In this document: piece by piece, positions 36,401 through 48,795 of the stretch
How positions within the stretch are numbered: position 1 is the first letter of the stretch
How the letters are laid out: every line of letters begins with the position of its first letter
Source of the DNA: Sisyra terminalis
Taxonomy: Eukaryota; Arthropoda; Insecta; Neuroptera; Sisyridae
Reading direction: 5' to 3'
Assembly: GCA_958496175.1 (NCBI GenBank)
Contig: OY292279.1
Location: 1,240,001-1,304,000 of the forward strand
Length of the DNA stretch: 64,000 nucleotides
The notes under the pieces: generated by a model
Told to the model about the DNA's origin: nothing
Seen by the model: the letters and a program-made list of their open reading frames with translations, nothing else
Databases searched by the model: none
Translations under genes and position numbers: made by a program

Positions 36401-39400
36401 GATTTAATCTTTAATATTCAACTCGATATTGGCGAAACAAATCATCCCTTATATCCTTTTTATGCACTCGAAAATTGTCCTTTTTGAAATTTTGAAATGG
36501 AATTGTGATTGTCTCGTAACCCACAGGATAAATTTATTTTCACATTATAATTCACTTGATAGCCTGGATTCATAATTTGTTGTGAAAACTAGACCTCATA
36601 ATGAAAAGTCACCCCCTTTAAATGACCCAATATCAGTCGATTTTTTTCGCATAGACTTTAAACTATATAACTTCCCCTTCTAATTTAACAAGGATCTAGT
36701 TAACCAATGCTTTTTATTTTTTGCATAGTAGTTAAGAATGATTTAATCTTTAATATTCAATTCAATTTTGGCGAAACAAATCATCCCTTATATCCTTTTT
36801 ATGCACTCAAAAATTGTCCTTTTTGAAATTTTGAAATGGAATTGCGATTGTCTTGTAACCCACAGGTCAAAATTTTTTTAAAATTTTTTTCACTTGATAG
36901 CCTGAATTCATAATCCGTTGAGAAAACTAGTCCTCATAATGAAAAGTCACCCCCTTTAAATGACCCAATATCAGTCGAATTTTTTCGCATAGACTTTCAA
37001 CTCCTTAACCTCCCGTTCTAATTTTACAAGGATCTAATTAACCAATGCTTTTTATTTTTTGCATAGTAGTTAAGAATGATTTATTATTTAATATTCAACT
37101 CAATTTTGGCGAAACAAATCATCCCTTATATCCTTTTTATGCACTCGAAAATTGCCCTTTTTGAAATTTTGAGACGATACTGCGGGTGTCCTTCGGAACA
37201 CAGGACAAAATTTTATTCACATTATTATTCACTTGATAGCCTGAATTCATAATCCGTTGAGAAAACTAGATCTCATAATGAAAAGTCACCCCCTTTAAAT
37301 GACCCAATATCAGTCGAATTTTTTCACATAGACTTTAAACTCCTTAACTTCCCGTTCTAATTTTTCAGGGATCTAGTTAACCAATGCTTTTTATTTTTGC
37401 ATAGTAGTTAAGGATGATTTAATCTTTAATATTCAACTCAATAATGGCGAAACAAATCATCCCTTATATCCTTTTTATGCACTCGAAAATTGTCCTTTTT
37501 GAAATTTTGAAATGGAATTGTGATTGTCTTGTACCCCACAGGACAAAATTTTTTTTACATTATATTTCACTTGATAGCCTGGATTCATAATCCGTTGAGA
37601 AAACTATACCTCATAATGAATAGGCACCCCCTTTAAATGACCCAATATCAGTCGAATTTACTCGCATAGACTTTAAACTCTATAAATTCCCGTTCTAATT
37701 TTACAAGGATTTATTTAACAAATGCTTTTAATTTTTTGCATAGTAGTTAAGAATGATTTAATCTTTAATATTCAACTCAATTTTGGCGAAACAAATCATC
37801 CCTTATATCCTTTTTATGCACTCAAAAATTGTCCTTTTTGAAATTTTGAAATGGAATTGCGATTGTCTTGTAACCCACAGGTCAAAATTTTTTTAAAATT
37901 TTTTTCACTTGATAGCCTGAATTCATAATCCGTTGAGAAAACTAGTCCTCATAATGAAAAGTCACCCCCTTTAAATGACCCAATATCAGTCGAATTTTTT
38001 CGCATAGACTTTCAACTCCTTAACCTCCCGTTCTAATTTTACAAGGATCTAATTAACCAATGCTTTTTATTTTTTGCATAGTAGTTAAGAATGATTTATT
38101 ATTTAATATTCAACTCAATTTTGGCGAATCAAATCATCCCTTATATCCTTTTTATGCACTCGAAAATTGCCCTTTTTGAAATTTTGAGACGATACTGCGG
38201 GTGTCCTTCGGAACACAGGACAAAATTTTATTCACATTATTATTCACTTGATAGCCTGAATTCATAATCCGTTGAGAAAACTAGATCTCATAATGAAAAG
38301 TCACCCCCTTTAAATGACCCAATATCAGTCGAATTTTTTCGCATAGACTTTCAACTCCTTAACTTTCCGTTCTTATTTTACAAGGATCTAGTTAACCAAT
38401 GCTTTTAATTTTTTGCATAGTAGTTAAGGATGATTTAATCTTTAATATTCAACTCAATAATGGCGAAATAAATCATCCCTTATATCCTTTTTATGCACTC
38501 GAAAATTGTCCTTTTTGTAATTTTGAAATGGAATTGTGATTGTCTTGTAACCCACAGGACTAATTTATTTTCACATTATAACTCACTTGATAGCCTGGAT
38601 TCCTAGTCCTTTGAGAAAACTAGACCTCATAATGAAAAGTCACCCCCTTTTAATGACCCAATATCAGTCGAATTTTTTCGCATAGACTTTCAACTCCTTA
38701 ACTTCCCGTTTTAATTTTTCAGGGATCTAGTTAACCAATGCTTTTTATTTTTTGCATAGTAGTTATGGATGATTAATTCTTTAATATTCAACTCAATAAT
38801 GGCGAAACAAATCATCCCTTATATCCTTTTTATGCACTCGAAAATTGTCCGTTTTGAAATTTTGAAATGGAATTGTGATTGTCTTGTAACCCACAGGACT
38901 TATTTATTTTCACATTATAATTCACTTGATAGCCTGGATTCCTAGTCCTTTGAGAAAACTGGACCTCATAATGAAAAGTCACCCTTTTTAAATGACCCAA
39001 TATCAGTCGAATTTTTTCGCATAGACTTTAAACTCCTTAACTTTCCGTTCTAATTTTACAAGGATCTAGTTAACCAATGCTTTTAATTTTTTGCATAGTA
39101 GTTAAGGATGATTTAATCTTTATTATTCTACTCCATTTTGGCGAAACAAAATATCTCTTATATCCTTTTTATGCACTCGAAAATTGCCCTTTTTTAAACT
39201 TTGAGACGATATTGCGGGTGTCCTTTGGGACACAGGACAAATTTTTTTTTACATTATATTTCACTTGATAGCCTGGATTCATAATCCGTTGAGAAAACTA
39301 TACCTCATAATGAATAGGCACCACCTTTAAATGACCCAATATCAGTCGAATTTACTCGCATAGACTTTAAACTCTATAACTTCCCGTTCTAATTTTACAA

Positions 39401-41670
39401 GGATCTAGTTTACCAATGCTTTTTAATTTTTTGCATAGTAGTTAAGGATGATTTAATCTTTAATATTCAACTCGATATTGGCGAAACAAATCATCCCTTA
39501 TATCCTTTTTATGCACTCGAAAATTGTCCTTTTTGAAATTTTGAAATGGAATTGTGATTGTCTCGTAACCCACAGGATAAATTTATTTTCACATTATAAT
39601 TCACTTGATAGCCTGGATTCATAATTTGTTGTGAAAACTAGACCTCATAATGAAAAGTCACCCCCTTTAAATGACCCAATATCAGTCGATTTTTTTCGCA
39701 TAGACTTTAAACTATATAACTTCCCCTTCTAATTTAACAAGGATCTAGTTAACCAATGCTTTTTATTTTTTGCATAGTAGTTAAGAATGATTTAATCTTT
39801 AATATTCAATTCAATTTTGGCGAAACAAATCATCCCTTATATCCTTTTTATGCACTCAAAAATTGTCCTTTTTGAAATTTTGAAATGGAATTGCGATTGT
39901 CTTGTAACCCACAGGTCAAAATTTTTTTAAAATTTTTTTCACTTGATAGCCTGAATTCATAATCCGTTGAGAAAACTAGTCCTCATAATGAAAAGTCACC
40001 CCCTTTAAATGACCCAATATCAGTCGAATTTTTTCGCATAGACTTTCAACTCCTTAACCTCCCGTTCTAATTTTACAAGGATCTAATTAACCAATGCTTT
40101 TTATTTTTTGCATAGTAGTTAAGAATGATTTATTATTTAATATTCAACTCAATTTTGGCGAAACAAATCATCCCTTATATCCTTTTTATGCACTCGAAAA
40201 TTGCCCTTTTTGAAATTTTGAGACGATACTGCGGGTGTCCTTCGGAACACAGGACAAAATTTTATTCACATTATTATTCACTTGATAGCCTGAATTCATA
40301 ATCCGTTGAGAAAACTAGATCTCATAATGAAAAGTCACCCCCTTTAAATGACCCAATATCAGTCGAATTTTTTCACATAGACTTTAAACTCCTTAACTTC
40401 CCGTTCTAATTTTTCAGGGATCTAGTTAACCAATGCTTTTTATTTTTGCATAGTAGTTAAGGATGATTTAATCTTTAATATTCAACTCAATAATGGCGAA
40501 ACAAATCATCCCTTATATCCTTTTTATGCACTCGAAAATTGTCCTTTTTGAAATTTTGAAATGGAATTGTGATTGTCTTGTACCCCACAGGACAAAATTT
40601 TTTGTACATTATATTTCACTTGATAGCCTGGATTCATAATCCGTTGAGAAAACTATACCTCATAATGAATAGGCACCCCCTTTAAATGACCCAATATCAG
40701 TCGAATTTACTCGCATAGACTTTAAACTCTATAAATTCCCGTTCTAATTTTACAAGGATTTATTTAACAAATGCTTTTAATTTTTTGCATAGTAGTTAAG
40801 AATGATTTAATCTTTAATATTCAACTCAATTTTGGCGAAACAAATCATCCCTTATATCCTTTTTATGCACTCAAAAATTGTCCTTTTTGAAATTTTGAAA
40901 TGGAATTGCGATTGTCTTGTAACCCACAGGTCAAAATTTTTTTAAAATTTTTTTCACTTGATAGCCTGAATTCATAATCCGTTGAGAAAACTAGTCCTCA
41001 TAATGAAAAGTCACCCCCTTTAAATGACCCAATATCAGTCGAATTTTTTCGCATAGACTTTCAACTCCTTAACCTCCCGTTCTAATTTTACAAGGATCTA
41101 ATTAACCAATGCTTTTTATTTTTTGCATAGTAGTTAAGAATGATTTATTATTTAATATTCAACTCAATTTTGGCGAATCAAATCATCCCTTATATCCTTT
41201 TTATGCACTCGAAAATTGCCCTTTTTGAAATTTTGAGACGATACTGCGGGTGTCCTTCGGAACACAGGACAAAATTTTATTCACATTATTATTCACTTGA
41301 TAGCCTGAATTCATAATCCGTTGAGAAAACTAGATCTCATAATGAAAAGTCACCCCCTTTAAATGACCCAATATCAGTCGAATTTTTTCGCATAGACTTT
41401 CAACTCCTTAACTTTCCGTTCTTATTTTACAAGGATCTAGTTAACCAATGCTTTTAATTTTTTGCATAGTAGTTAAGGATGATTTAATCTTTAATATTCA
41501 ACTCAATAATGGCGAAATAAATCATCCCTTATATCCTTTTTATGCACTCGAAAATTGTCCTTTTTGTAATTTTGAAATGGAATTGTGATTGTCTTGTAAC
41601 CCACAGGACTAATTTATTTTCACATTATAACTCACTTGATAGCCTGGATTCCTAGTCCTTTGAGAAAACT
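30480..41670. repeat. Higher-order repeat of 7 to 9 monomers, four copies
   Basis: A landmark monomer with TTATTATTCTACTCC recurs at 30608, 32979, 36028 and 39077 (spacings 2,371, 3,049 and 3,049 bp). The following monomers keep a fixed order: CACCACCTTT, CGATATTGGCG with GTCTCGTAACC, CGATTTTTTTCGC, TAGTCCTCATAAT, TTATTATTTAATATTC, TTTTTCACATAG and so on. The last two units are full 9-mers (about 35572-38620 and 38621-41669) and look nearly identical. The earlier copies lack two monomers in one interval. Confidence 0.85.
31174..31511. repeat. Representative type E monomer (about 338 bp)
   Basis: A B-like monomer in which the stretch after the ACAGG word becomes GTCAAAATTTTTTT followed by AAAATTTTTTTCAC, an 11-bp direct duplication where other monomers have CACATTATA. 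It also reads GCCTGAATTC (an EcoRI site) where others have GCCTGGATTC. The two changes travel together in nearly all E monomers, so they mark one ancestral copy. Confidence 0.78.
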
Positions 41671-41999
41671 AGACCTCATAATGAAAAGTCACCCCCTTTA
41701 AATGACCCAATATCAGTCGAATTTTTTCGCATAGACTTTCAACTCCTTAACTTCCCGTTCTATTTTTTCAGGGATCTAGTTTACTAATGCTTTTTATTTT
41801 TTGCATAGTAGTTATGGATGATTAATTCTTTAATATTCAACTCATTAATGGCGAAACAAATCATCCCTTATATCCTTTTTATGCACTCGAAAATTGTCCG
41901 TTTTGAAATTTTGAAATGGAATTGTGATTGTCTTGTAACCCACAGGACTAATTTATTTTCAAATTATAATTCACTTGATAGCCTGGATTCCTAGTCCTT

Positions 42000-44395
42000 T
42001 GAGAAAACTGGACCTCATAATGAAAAATCACCCCCTTTAAATGACCCAATATCAGTCGAATTTTTTCGCATAGACTTTAAACTCCTTAACTTCCCGTTCT
42101 AATTTTCTGGGATCTAGTTAACCAATGCTTTTAATTTTTTGCATAGTAGTTAAGGATGATTTAATCTTTAATATTCTACTCCATTTTGGCGAAACAAAAT
42201 ATCTCTTATATCCTTTTTATGCATTCGAAAATTGTCCTTTTTGAAACATTAAAACGGTATTGCGGGTGTCCTTTGGCATACAGGACAATTTTTTTTTCAT
42301 ATAATAATTTAAGTGATAGCCTGGATTCATAATCCGTTGAGAAATCTCGACCTCATAATGAAAAGTCACCCCCTTGAAATGACCCAAATTTAGTCGAATT
42401 TTTTCGCATAGACTTTCAACTCTATAACTTCCCGTTCTAATTTTTCAAGGATCTAGTTAACCAATGCTTTTTATTTTTTGCATAGTAGTTAAGGATGATT
42501 TAATCTTTAATATTCAAATCAATTTTGGCGAAACAAATCATCCCTTATATCCTTTTTATGCAATCCAAAATTTTTCCTTTTTGAAAATTTGATATCATAT
42601 TGCGGGTGTCCTTTGGGACACAGGACAAAATTTTTTTCACATTACAATTCACTTGATAGCCTGGAATCATAATCAGTTGAGAAAACTTAACCTCATAATG
42701 AAAAGTCGCCCCCTTTAAATGACCCAATATCAGTCGAATTTTTTCGCATAGACTTTAAACTCCTTAACTTCCCGTTCTAATTTTTAAGGGATCTAGTTAA
42801 CTAATGCTTATTATTTTTTGCATAGTAGTTAAGGATGATTTAGTCTTTAATATTTAACTCGATATTGGCGAAACAAATCATCCCTTATATCCTTTTTATG
42901 CACTCGAAAATTGTCCTTTTTGAACTTTTGAAATGGAATTGTGATTGTCTTGTAACCCACAGGACAAATTTATTTTCACATTATAATTCACTTGATAGCC
43001 TGGATTCATAATCCGTTGTGAAAACTAGACCTCATAATGAAAAGTCACCCCCTTTAAATGACCCAATATCAGTCGAATTTTTTCGCATAGACTTTCAACT
43101 CCTTAACTTTCCGTTCTAATTTTACAAGGATCTAGTTAACCAATGCTTTTAATTTTTTGCATAGTAGTTAAGGATGATTTAATCTTTAATATTCAACTCA
43201 ATAATGGCGAAATAAATCATCCCTTATATCCTTTTTATGCACTCGAAAATTGTCCTTTTTGTAATTTTGAAATGGAATTGTGATTGTCTTGTAACCCACA
43301 GGACTAATTTATTTTCACATTATAATTCACTTGATAGCCTGGATTCCTAGTCCTTTGAGAAAACTGGACCTCATAATGAAAAATCACCCCCTTTAAATGA
43401 CCCAATATCAGTCGAATTTTTTCGCATAGACTTTAAACTCCTTAACTTCCCGTTCTAATTTTCTGGGATCTAGTTAACCAATGCTTTTAATTTTTTGCAT
43501 AGTAGTTATGGATGATTTAATCTTTAATATTCTACTCCATTTTGGCGAAACAAAATATCTCTTATATCCTTTTTATGCATTCGAAAATTGTCCTTTTTGA
43601 AACATTAAAACGGTATTGCGGGTGTCCTTTGGCATACAGGACAATTTTTTTTTCATATAATAATTTAAGTGATAGCCTGGATTCATAATCCGTTGAGAAA
43701 TCTCGACCTCATAATGAAAAGTCACCCCCTTGAAATGACCCAAATTTAGTCGAATTTTTTCGCATAGACTTTCAACTCTATAACTTCCCGTTCTAATTTA
43801 TCAAGGATCTAGTTAACCAATGCTTTTTATTTTTTGCATAGTAGTTAAGGATGATTTAATCTTTAATATTCAAATCAATTTTGGCGAATCAAATCATCCC
43901 TTATATCCTTTTTATGCAATCCAAAATTTTTCCTTTTTGAAAATTTGATATCATATTGCGGGTGTCCTTTGGGACACAGGACAAAATTTTTTTCACATTA
44001 CAATTCACTTGATAGCCTGGATTCATAATCAGTTGAGAAAACTTAACCTCATAATGAAAAGTCGCCCCCTTTAAATGACCCAATATCAGTCGAATTTTTT
44101 CGCATAGACTTTAAACTCCTTAACTTCCCGTTCTAATTTTTAAGGGATATAGTTAACTAATGCTCATTATTTTTTGCATAGTAGTTAAGGATGATTTAGT
44201 CTTTAATATTTAACTCGATATTGGCGAAACAAATCATCCCTTATATCCTTTTTATGCACTCGAAAATTGTCCTTTTTGAACTTTTGAAATGGAATTGTGA
44301 TTGTCTTGTAACCCACAGGACAAATTTATTTTCACATTATAATTCACTTGATAGCCTGGATTCATAATCCGTTGTGAAAACTAGACCTCATAATG
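42000..44395. repeat. 4-mer higher-order repeat, 1,356 bp, two copies
   Basis: An AATTTTCTGGGATC monomer, a D-type monomer, a C-type monomer and a monomer with TTAGTCTTTAATATTTAAC occur in that order from about 42011 and again from 43367. Copy 2 has GTAGTTATGG and GGCGAATCAAATC as private changes. A partial version (C-type plus TTAGTC monomers) recurs at 54.2 and 56.6 kb. Confidence 0.78.
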
Positions 44396-44679
44396 AAAAG
44401 TCACCCCCTTTAAATGACCCAATATCAGTCGAATTTTGTCGCATAGACTTTCAACTCCTTAACTTCCCGTTCTAATTTTTAAGGGATCTAGTTAACCAAT
44501 GCTTTATATTTTTTGCATAGTAGTTAAGGATGATTTAATCTTTAATATTCAATTCAATTTTGGCGAAGCAAATCATCCTTTATATCCTTTTTATGCACAC
44601 GAAAATTGTCCTTTTTGAAATTTTGAAATGGAATTGTGATTGTCTTGTAACCCACAGGACAAATTTATTTTCACATTAT

Positions 44680-46710
44680 AATTCACTTGATAGCCTGGAT
44701 TCATAATCCGTTGTGAAAACTAGACCTCATAATGAAAAGTCACCCCCTTTAAATGACCCAATATCAGTCGAATTTTTTCGCATAGACTTTCAACTCCTTA
44801 ACTTCCCGTTCTAATTTTTAAAGGATCTAGTTAACCAATGCTTTATATTTTTTGCATAGTAGTTAAGGATGATTTAATCTTTAATATTCAATTCAATTTT
44901 GTCGAAACAAATCATCCCTTATATCCTTTTTAGCACTCAAAATTGTCCTTTTTGAAATTTTGAAATGGAATTGTGATTGTCTTGTAACCCACAGGACCAA
45001 ATTTTTTTCACATTATAATTCACTTGATAGCCTGGATTCATTATACGTTGAGAAAACTAGACCTTATAATGAAAAATCACCCCCTTTAAATGACCCAATA
45101 TCAGTCGAATTTTTTCGCATAGACTATAAACTCCTTAACTTCCCGTTCTAATTTTTCTGGTATCTAGTTAACCAATGCTTTTTATTTTTTGCATAGTAGT
45201 TAAGGATGATTTAATCTTTAATATTCAATTCAATTTTGGCGAAACAAATCATCCCTTATATCCTTTTTATGCATTCGAAAATTGTCCTTTTTGAAATTTT
45301 GAAATGGAATTGTGATTGTTTGTAACCCACAGGTCAAAATTTTTTTAAAATTTTTTTCACTTGATAGCCTGAATTCATAATCCGTTGAGAAATCTAGACC
45401 TCATAATGAAAAGTCACCCCCTTTAAATGACCCAATATCAGTCGAATTTTTTCGCATTGACTTTCAACTCCTTAACCTCCCGTTCTAATTTTACAAGGAT
45501 CTAGTTAACCAATGCTTTTTATATTTTGCATAGTAGTTAAGGATGATTTAATCTTTAATATTCAATTCAATTTTGGCGAAGCAAATCATCCTTTATATCC
45601 TTTTTATGCACACGAAAATTGTCCTTTTTGAAATTTTGAAATGGAATTGTGATTGTCTTGTAACCCACAGGACAAATTTATTTTCACATTATAATTCACT
45701 TGATAGCCTGGATTCATAATCCGTTGTGAAAACTAGACCTCATAATGAAAAGTCACCCCCTTTAAATGACCCAATATCAGTCGAATTTTTTCGCATAGAC
45801 TTTCAACTCCTTAACTTCCCGTTCTAATTTTTAAAGGATCTAGTTAACCAATGCTTTATATTTTTTGCATAGTAGTTAAGGATGATTTAATCTTTAATAT
45901 TCAATTCAATTTTGTCGAAACAAATCATCCCTTATATCCTTTTTAGCACTCAAAATTGTCCTTTTTGAAATTTTGAAATGGAATTGTGATTGTCTTGTAA
46001 CCCACAGGACAAATTTATTTTCACATTATAATTCACTTGATAGCCTGGATTCATTATACGTTGAGAAAACTAGACCTTATAATGAAAAATCACCCCCTTT
46101 AAATGACCCAATATCAGTCGAATTTTTTCGCATAGACTATAAACTCCTTAACTTCCCGTTCTAATTTTTCTGGTATCTAGTTAACCAATGCTTTTTATTT
46201 TTTGCATAGTAGTTAAGGATGATTTAATCTTTAATATTCAATTCAATTTTGGCGAAACAAATCATCCCTTATATCCTTTTTATGCACTCGAAAATTGTCC
46301 TTTTTGAAATTTTGAAATGGAATTGTGATTGTTTGTAACCCACAGGTCAAAATTTTTTTAAAATTTTTTTCACTTGATAGCCTGAATTCATAATCCGTTG
46401 AGAAATCTAGACCTCATAATGAAAAGTCACCCCCTTTAAATGACCCAATATCAGTCGAATTTTTTCGCATTGACTTTCAACTCCTTAACCTCCCGTTCTA
46501 ATTTTACAAGGATCTAGTTAACCAATGCTTTTTATATTTTGCATAGTAGTTAAGGATGATTTAATCTTTAATATTCTACTCCATTTTGGCGAAACAAAAT
46601 ATCTCTTATATCCTTTTTATGCATTCGAAAATTGTCCTTTTTGAAACATTAAAACGGTATTGCGGGTGTCCTTTGGCATACAGGACAATTTTTTTTTCAT
46701 ATAATAATTT
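44680..46710. repeat. 3-mer higher-order repeat, 1,013 bp, two copies
   Basis: Marked by GCTTTATATTTTTTGC, TTTTAGCACTCAAAATTG, TCATTATACGTTGAG and ATTTTTCTGGTATCTAG, first from about 44690 and again from about 45700. The unit is slightly short of three full monomers because of deletions such as TTTAGCAC for TTTATGCAC and a loss in GATTGTTTGTAACC. Confidence 0.78.
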
Positions 46711-47594
46711 GAGTGATAGCCTGGATTCATAATCCGTTGAGAAAACTATACCTCATAATGAATAGGCACCCCCTTTAAATGACCCAATATCAGTCGAATT
46801 TACTCGCATAGACTTTAAACTCTATAACTTCCCGTTCTAATTTTACAAGGATCTAGTAAACCAAAGCTTTTTATTTTTTGCATAGTAGTTAAGGATGATT
46901 TAATCTTTAACATTCAATTCAATTTTGGCGAAACAAATCATCCCTTATATCCTTTTTATGCACTCGAAAATTGTCCTTTTTGAAATTTTGAAATGGAATT
47001 GTGATTGTTTGTAACCCACAGGTCAAAATTTTTTTAAAATTTTTTTCACTTGATAGCCTGAATTCATAATCCGTTGAGAAATCTAGACCTCATAATGAAA
47101 AGTCACCCCCTTTAAATGACCCAATATCAGTCGAATTTTTTCGCATTGACTTTCAACTCCTTAACCTCCCGTTCTAATTTTACAAGGATCTAGTTAACCA
47201 ATGCTTTTTATATTTTGCATAGTAGTTAAGGATGATTTAACTTTTAATATTCTACTCCATTTTGGCGAAAGAAAATATCTCTTATATCCTTTTTATGCAT
47301 TCGAAAATTGTCCTTTTTGAAACATTAAAACGGTATTGCGGGTGTCCTTTGGCATACAGGACAATTTTTTTTTCATATAATAATTTGAGTGATAGCCTGG
47401 ATTCATAATCCGTTGAGAAAACTCGACCTCATAATGAAAAGTCACCCCCTTGAAATGACCCAAATTTAGTCGAATTTTTTCGCATAGACTTTCAACTCTA
47501 TAACTTTCCGTTTTAATTTTCCAAGGATCTAGAAATCTTATGCTTATTATTCTTTGCAATATAGTTAAGAATGATTTCGTCGCTAATATTTTTT

Positions 47595-48491
47595 CCTAAT
47601 TGATCTTTTGCAAGTTTCGAATGGAATAATGGTTCATTCTTTGGACATATACGAATATTGTTAAAGCTTTAGCCCAGTAATTCGTAAGTATTTCATTAAA
47701 CTTTACCAGTTTTCGTGTTTTCAATTGCATATCTTATCCTTGAAATATCGACAATAGTAAGTTCTAAATTCAATTATTGAATTATAGCTTATTTTTAACA
47801 ATTTTTAAGTGTTGACAATTCGTATTGCTTAGAATTTTGATTTAAGACATCGCTACAATGCGATACAACTTTTGTTGGAAGCTATGAGTACATCCACCTG
47901 ACTCACAGGTGGCACTAAAAACATAAGGTGGTTTAATTGACATACATGTCAAGAGTTGACCTGTTCTAGCATAGATGGCTCCAGCGGCGACTCAAGTCAA
48001 TTTGACAACTAATTTTGGAAAATTAAAATTTTATAATTACCTTTATTTTATTCAAATAAACTTAATTTTTATTGTTATAGTTGTTTGAATTGACGGTCAG
48101 TGATGCATTTTAACTTTATAACATCGGAATGATCCCAAATACATATGAAACAGGTAATATTTATTCTGACATTGTGGGTATGGATGCAATGTTCACAAGT
48201 ACTTTTTGTAAATTTTGTAGATATTTTCCAACATTTTACGACCTAAAAATAGCCAAATATAATATATATTTCAAAAGAAATCCTGCAGAGAGGAATCTAA
48301 CCAAATCATCAATAAATATAAGCCACTGAAAGTGCAGCATAAATATTGTGAAAATCGGAGGAATATCTCCTTCAACAAGTCTTGACAAAACAAGGTAGGT
48401 AAATAATCCCCAACTTTCAATCACCGAAATAGGCTAAAAACGACAAAACCATTTGCATTTGTAAATCTTTCTGATGAGCTCTTGGAGAGCT
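47595..48491. repeat. Non-satellite core, copy 5
   Basis: Sister of copy 4, at an offset of 20,912 bp. The left arm carries the same ATAGGCACC monomer with TAGTAAACC, and the right junction has one private G (AAGGGAATCTCC). No further copy occurs in the remaining 15 kb. Confidence 0.8.
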
Positions 48492-48795
48492 GATTTATGC
48501 AATTTCGATAACAATGATTCAGCCTTAATATATATCTGGATTCCAAAAAAAAAAAAAAACAGCGTTATATACTTTACCTAAACTTGAAAATTGCCTTTCT
48601 TGGAACTTTGAACCGATATTTTATATGTCCTTTTGCATACAAAAAAAAATTACATCAGTTCTCACATTAGAGCATTGTAATACGTAGCTAAAATTTACAC
48701 TCTAAGGGAATCTCCTCCTCAAAAATGACCGTCGCTTAGGCTAATTTGGTGCAAGCGTTTTCACGTCCTTAATTTCCAGTTTTAATTTTCCAAAG
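48492..48795. repeat. Old diverged monomer right of core copy 5
   Basis: Same degraded monomer with a 15-A run and a private G in AAGGGAATC. The following monomer has the usual TTGGCGAAAC where copies 1-4 have TTGGTGAAAC. Confidence 0.74.

Larger units (their letters stand above)
27883..47426. repeat. Satellite block 5: longest uninterrupted run, about 58 monomers
   Basis: This is the longest satellite run bounded by cores on both sides. It contains a 1,017-bp 3-mer duplication (28.5-30.4 kb), the 7/9-mer higher-order unit (30.5-41.7 kb), a 1,356-bp 4-mer duplication (42.0-44.4 kb) and a 1,013-bp 3-mer duplication (44.7-46.7 kb). D-type centres occur in places far from any core (about 42.2, 43.6 and 46.6 kb). 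All monomers keep the same orientation. Confidence 0.95.
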
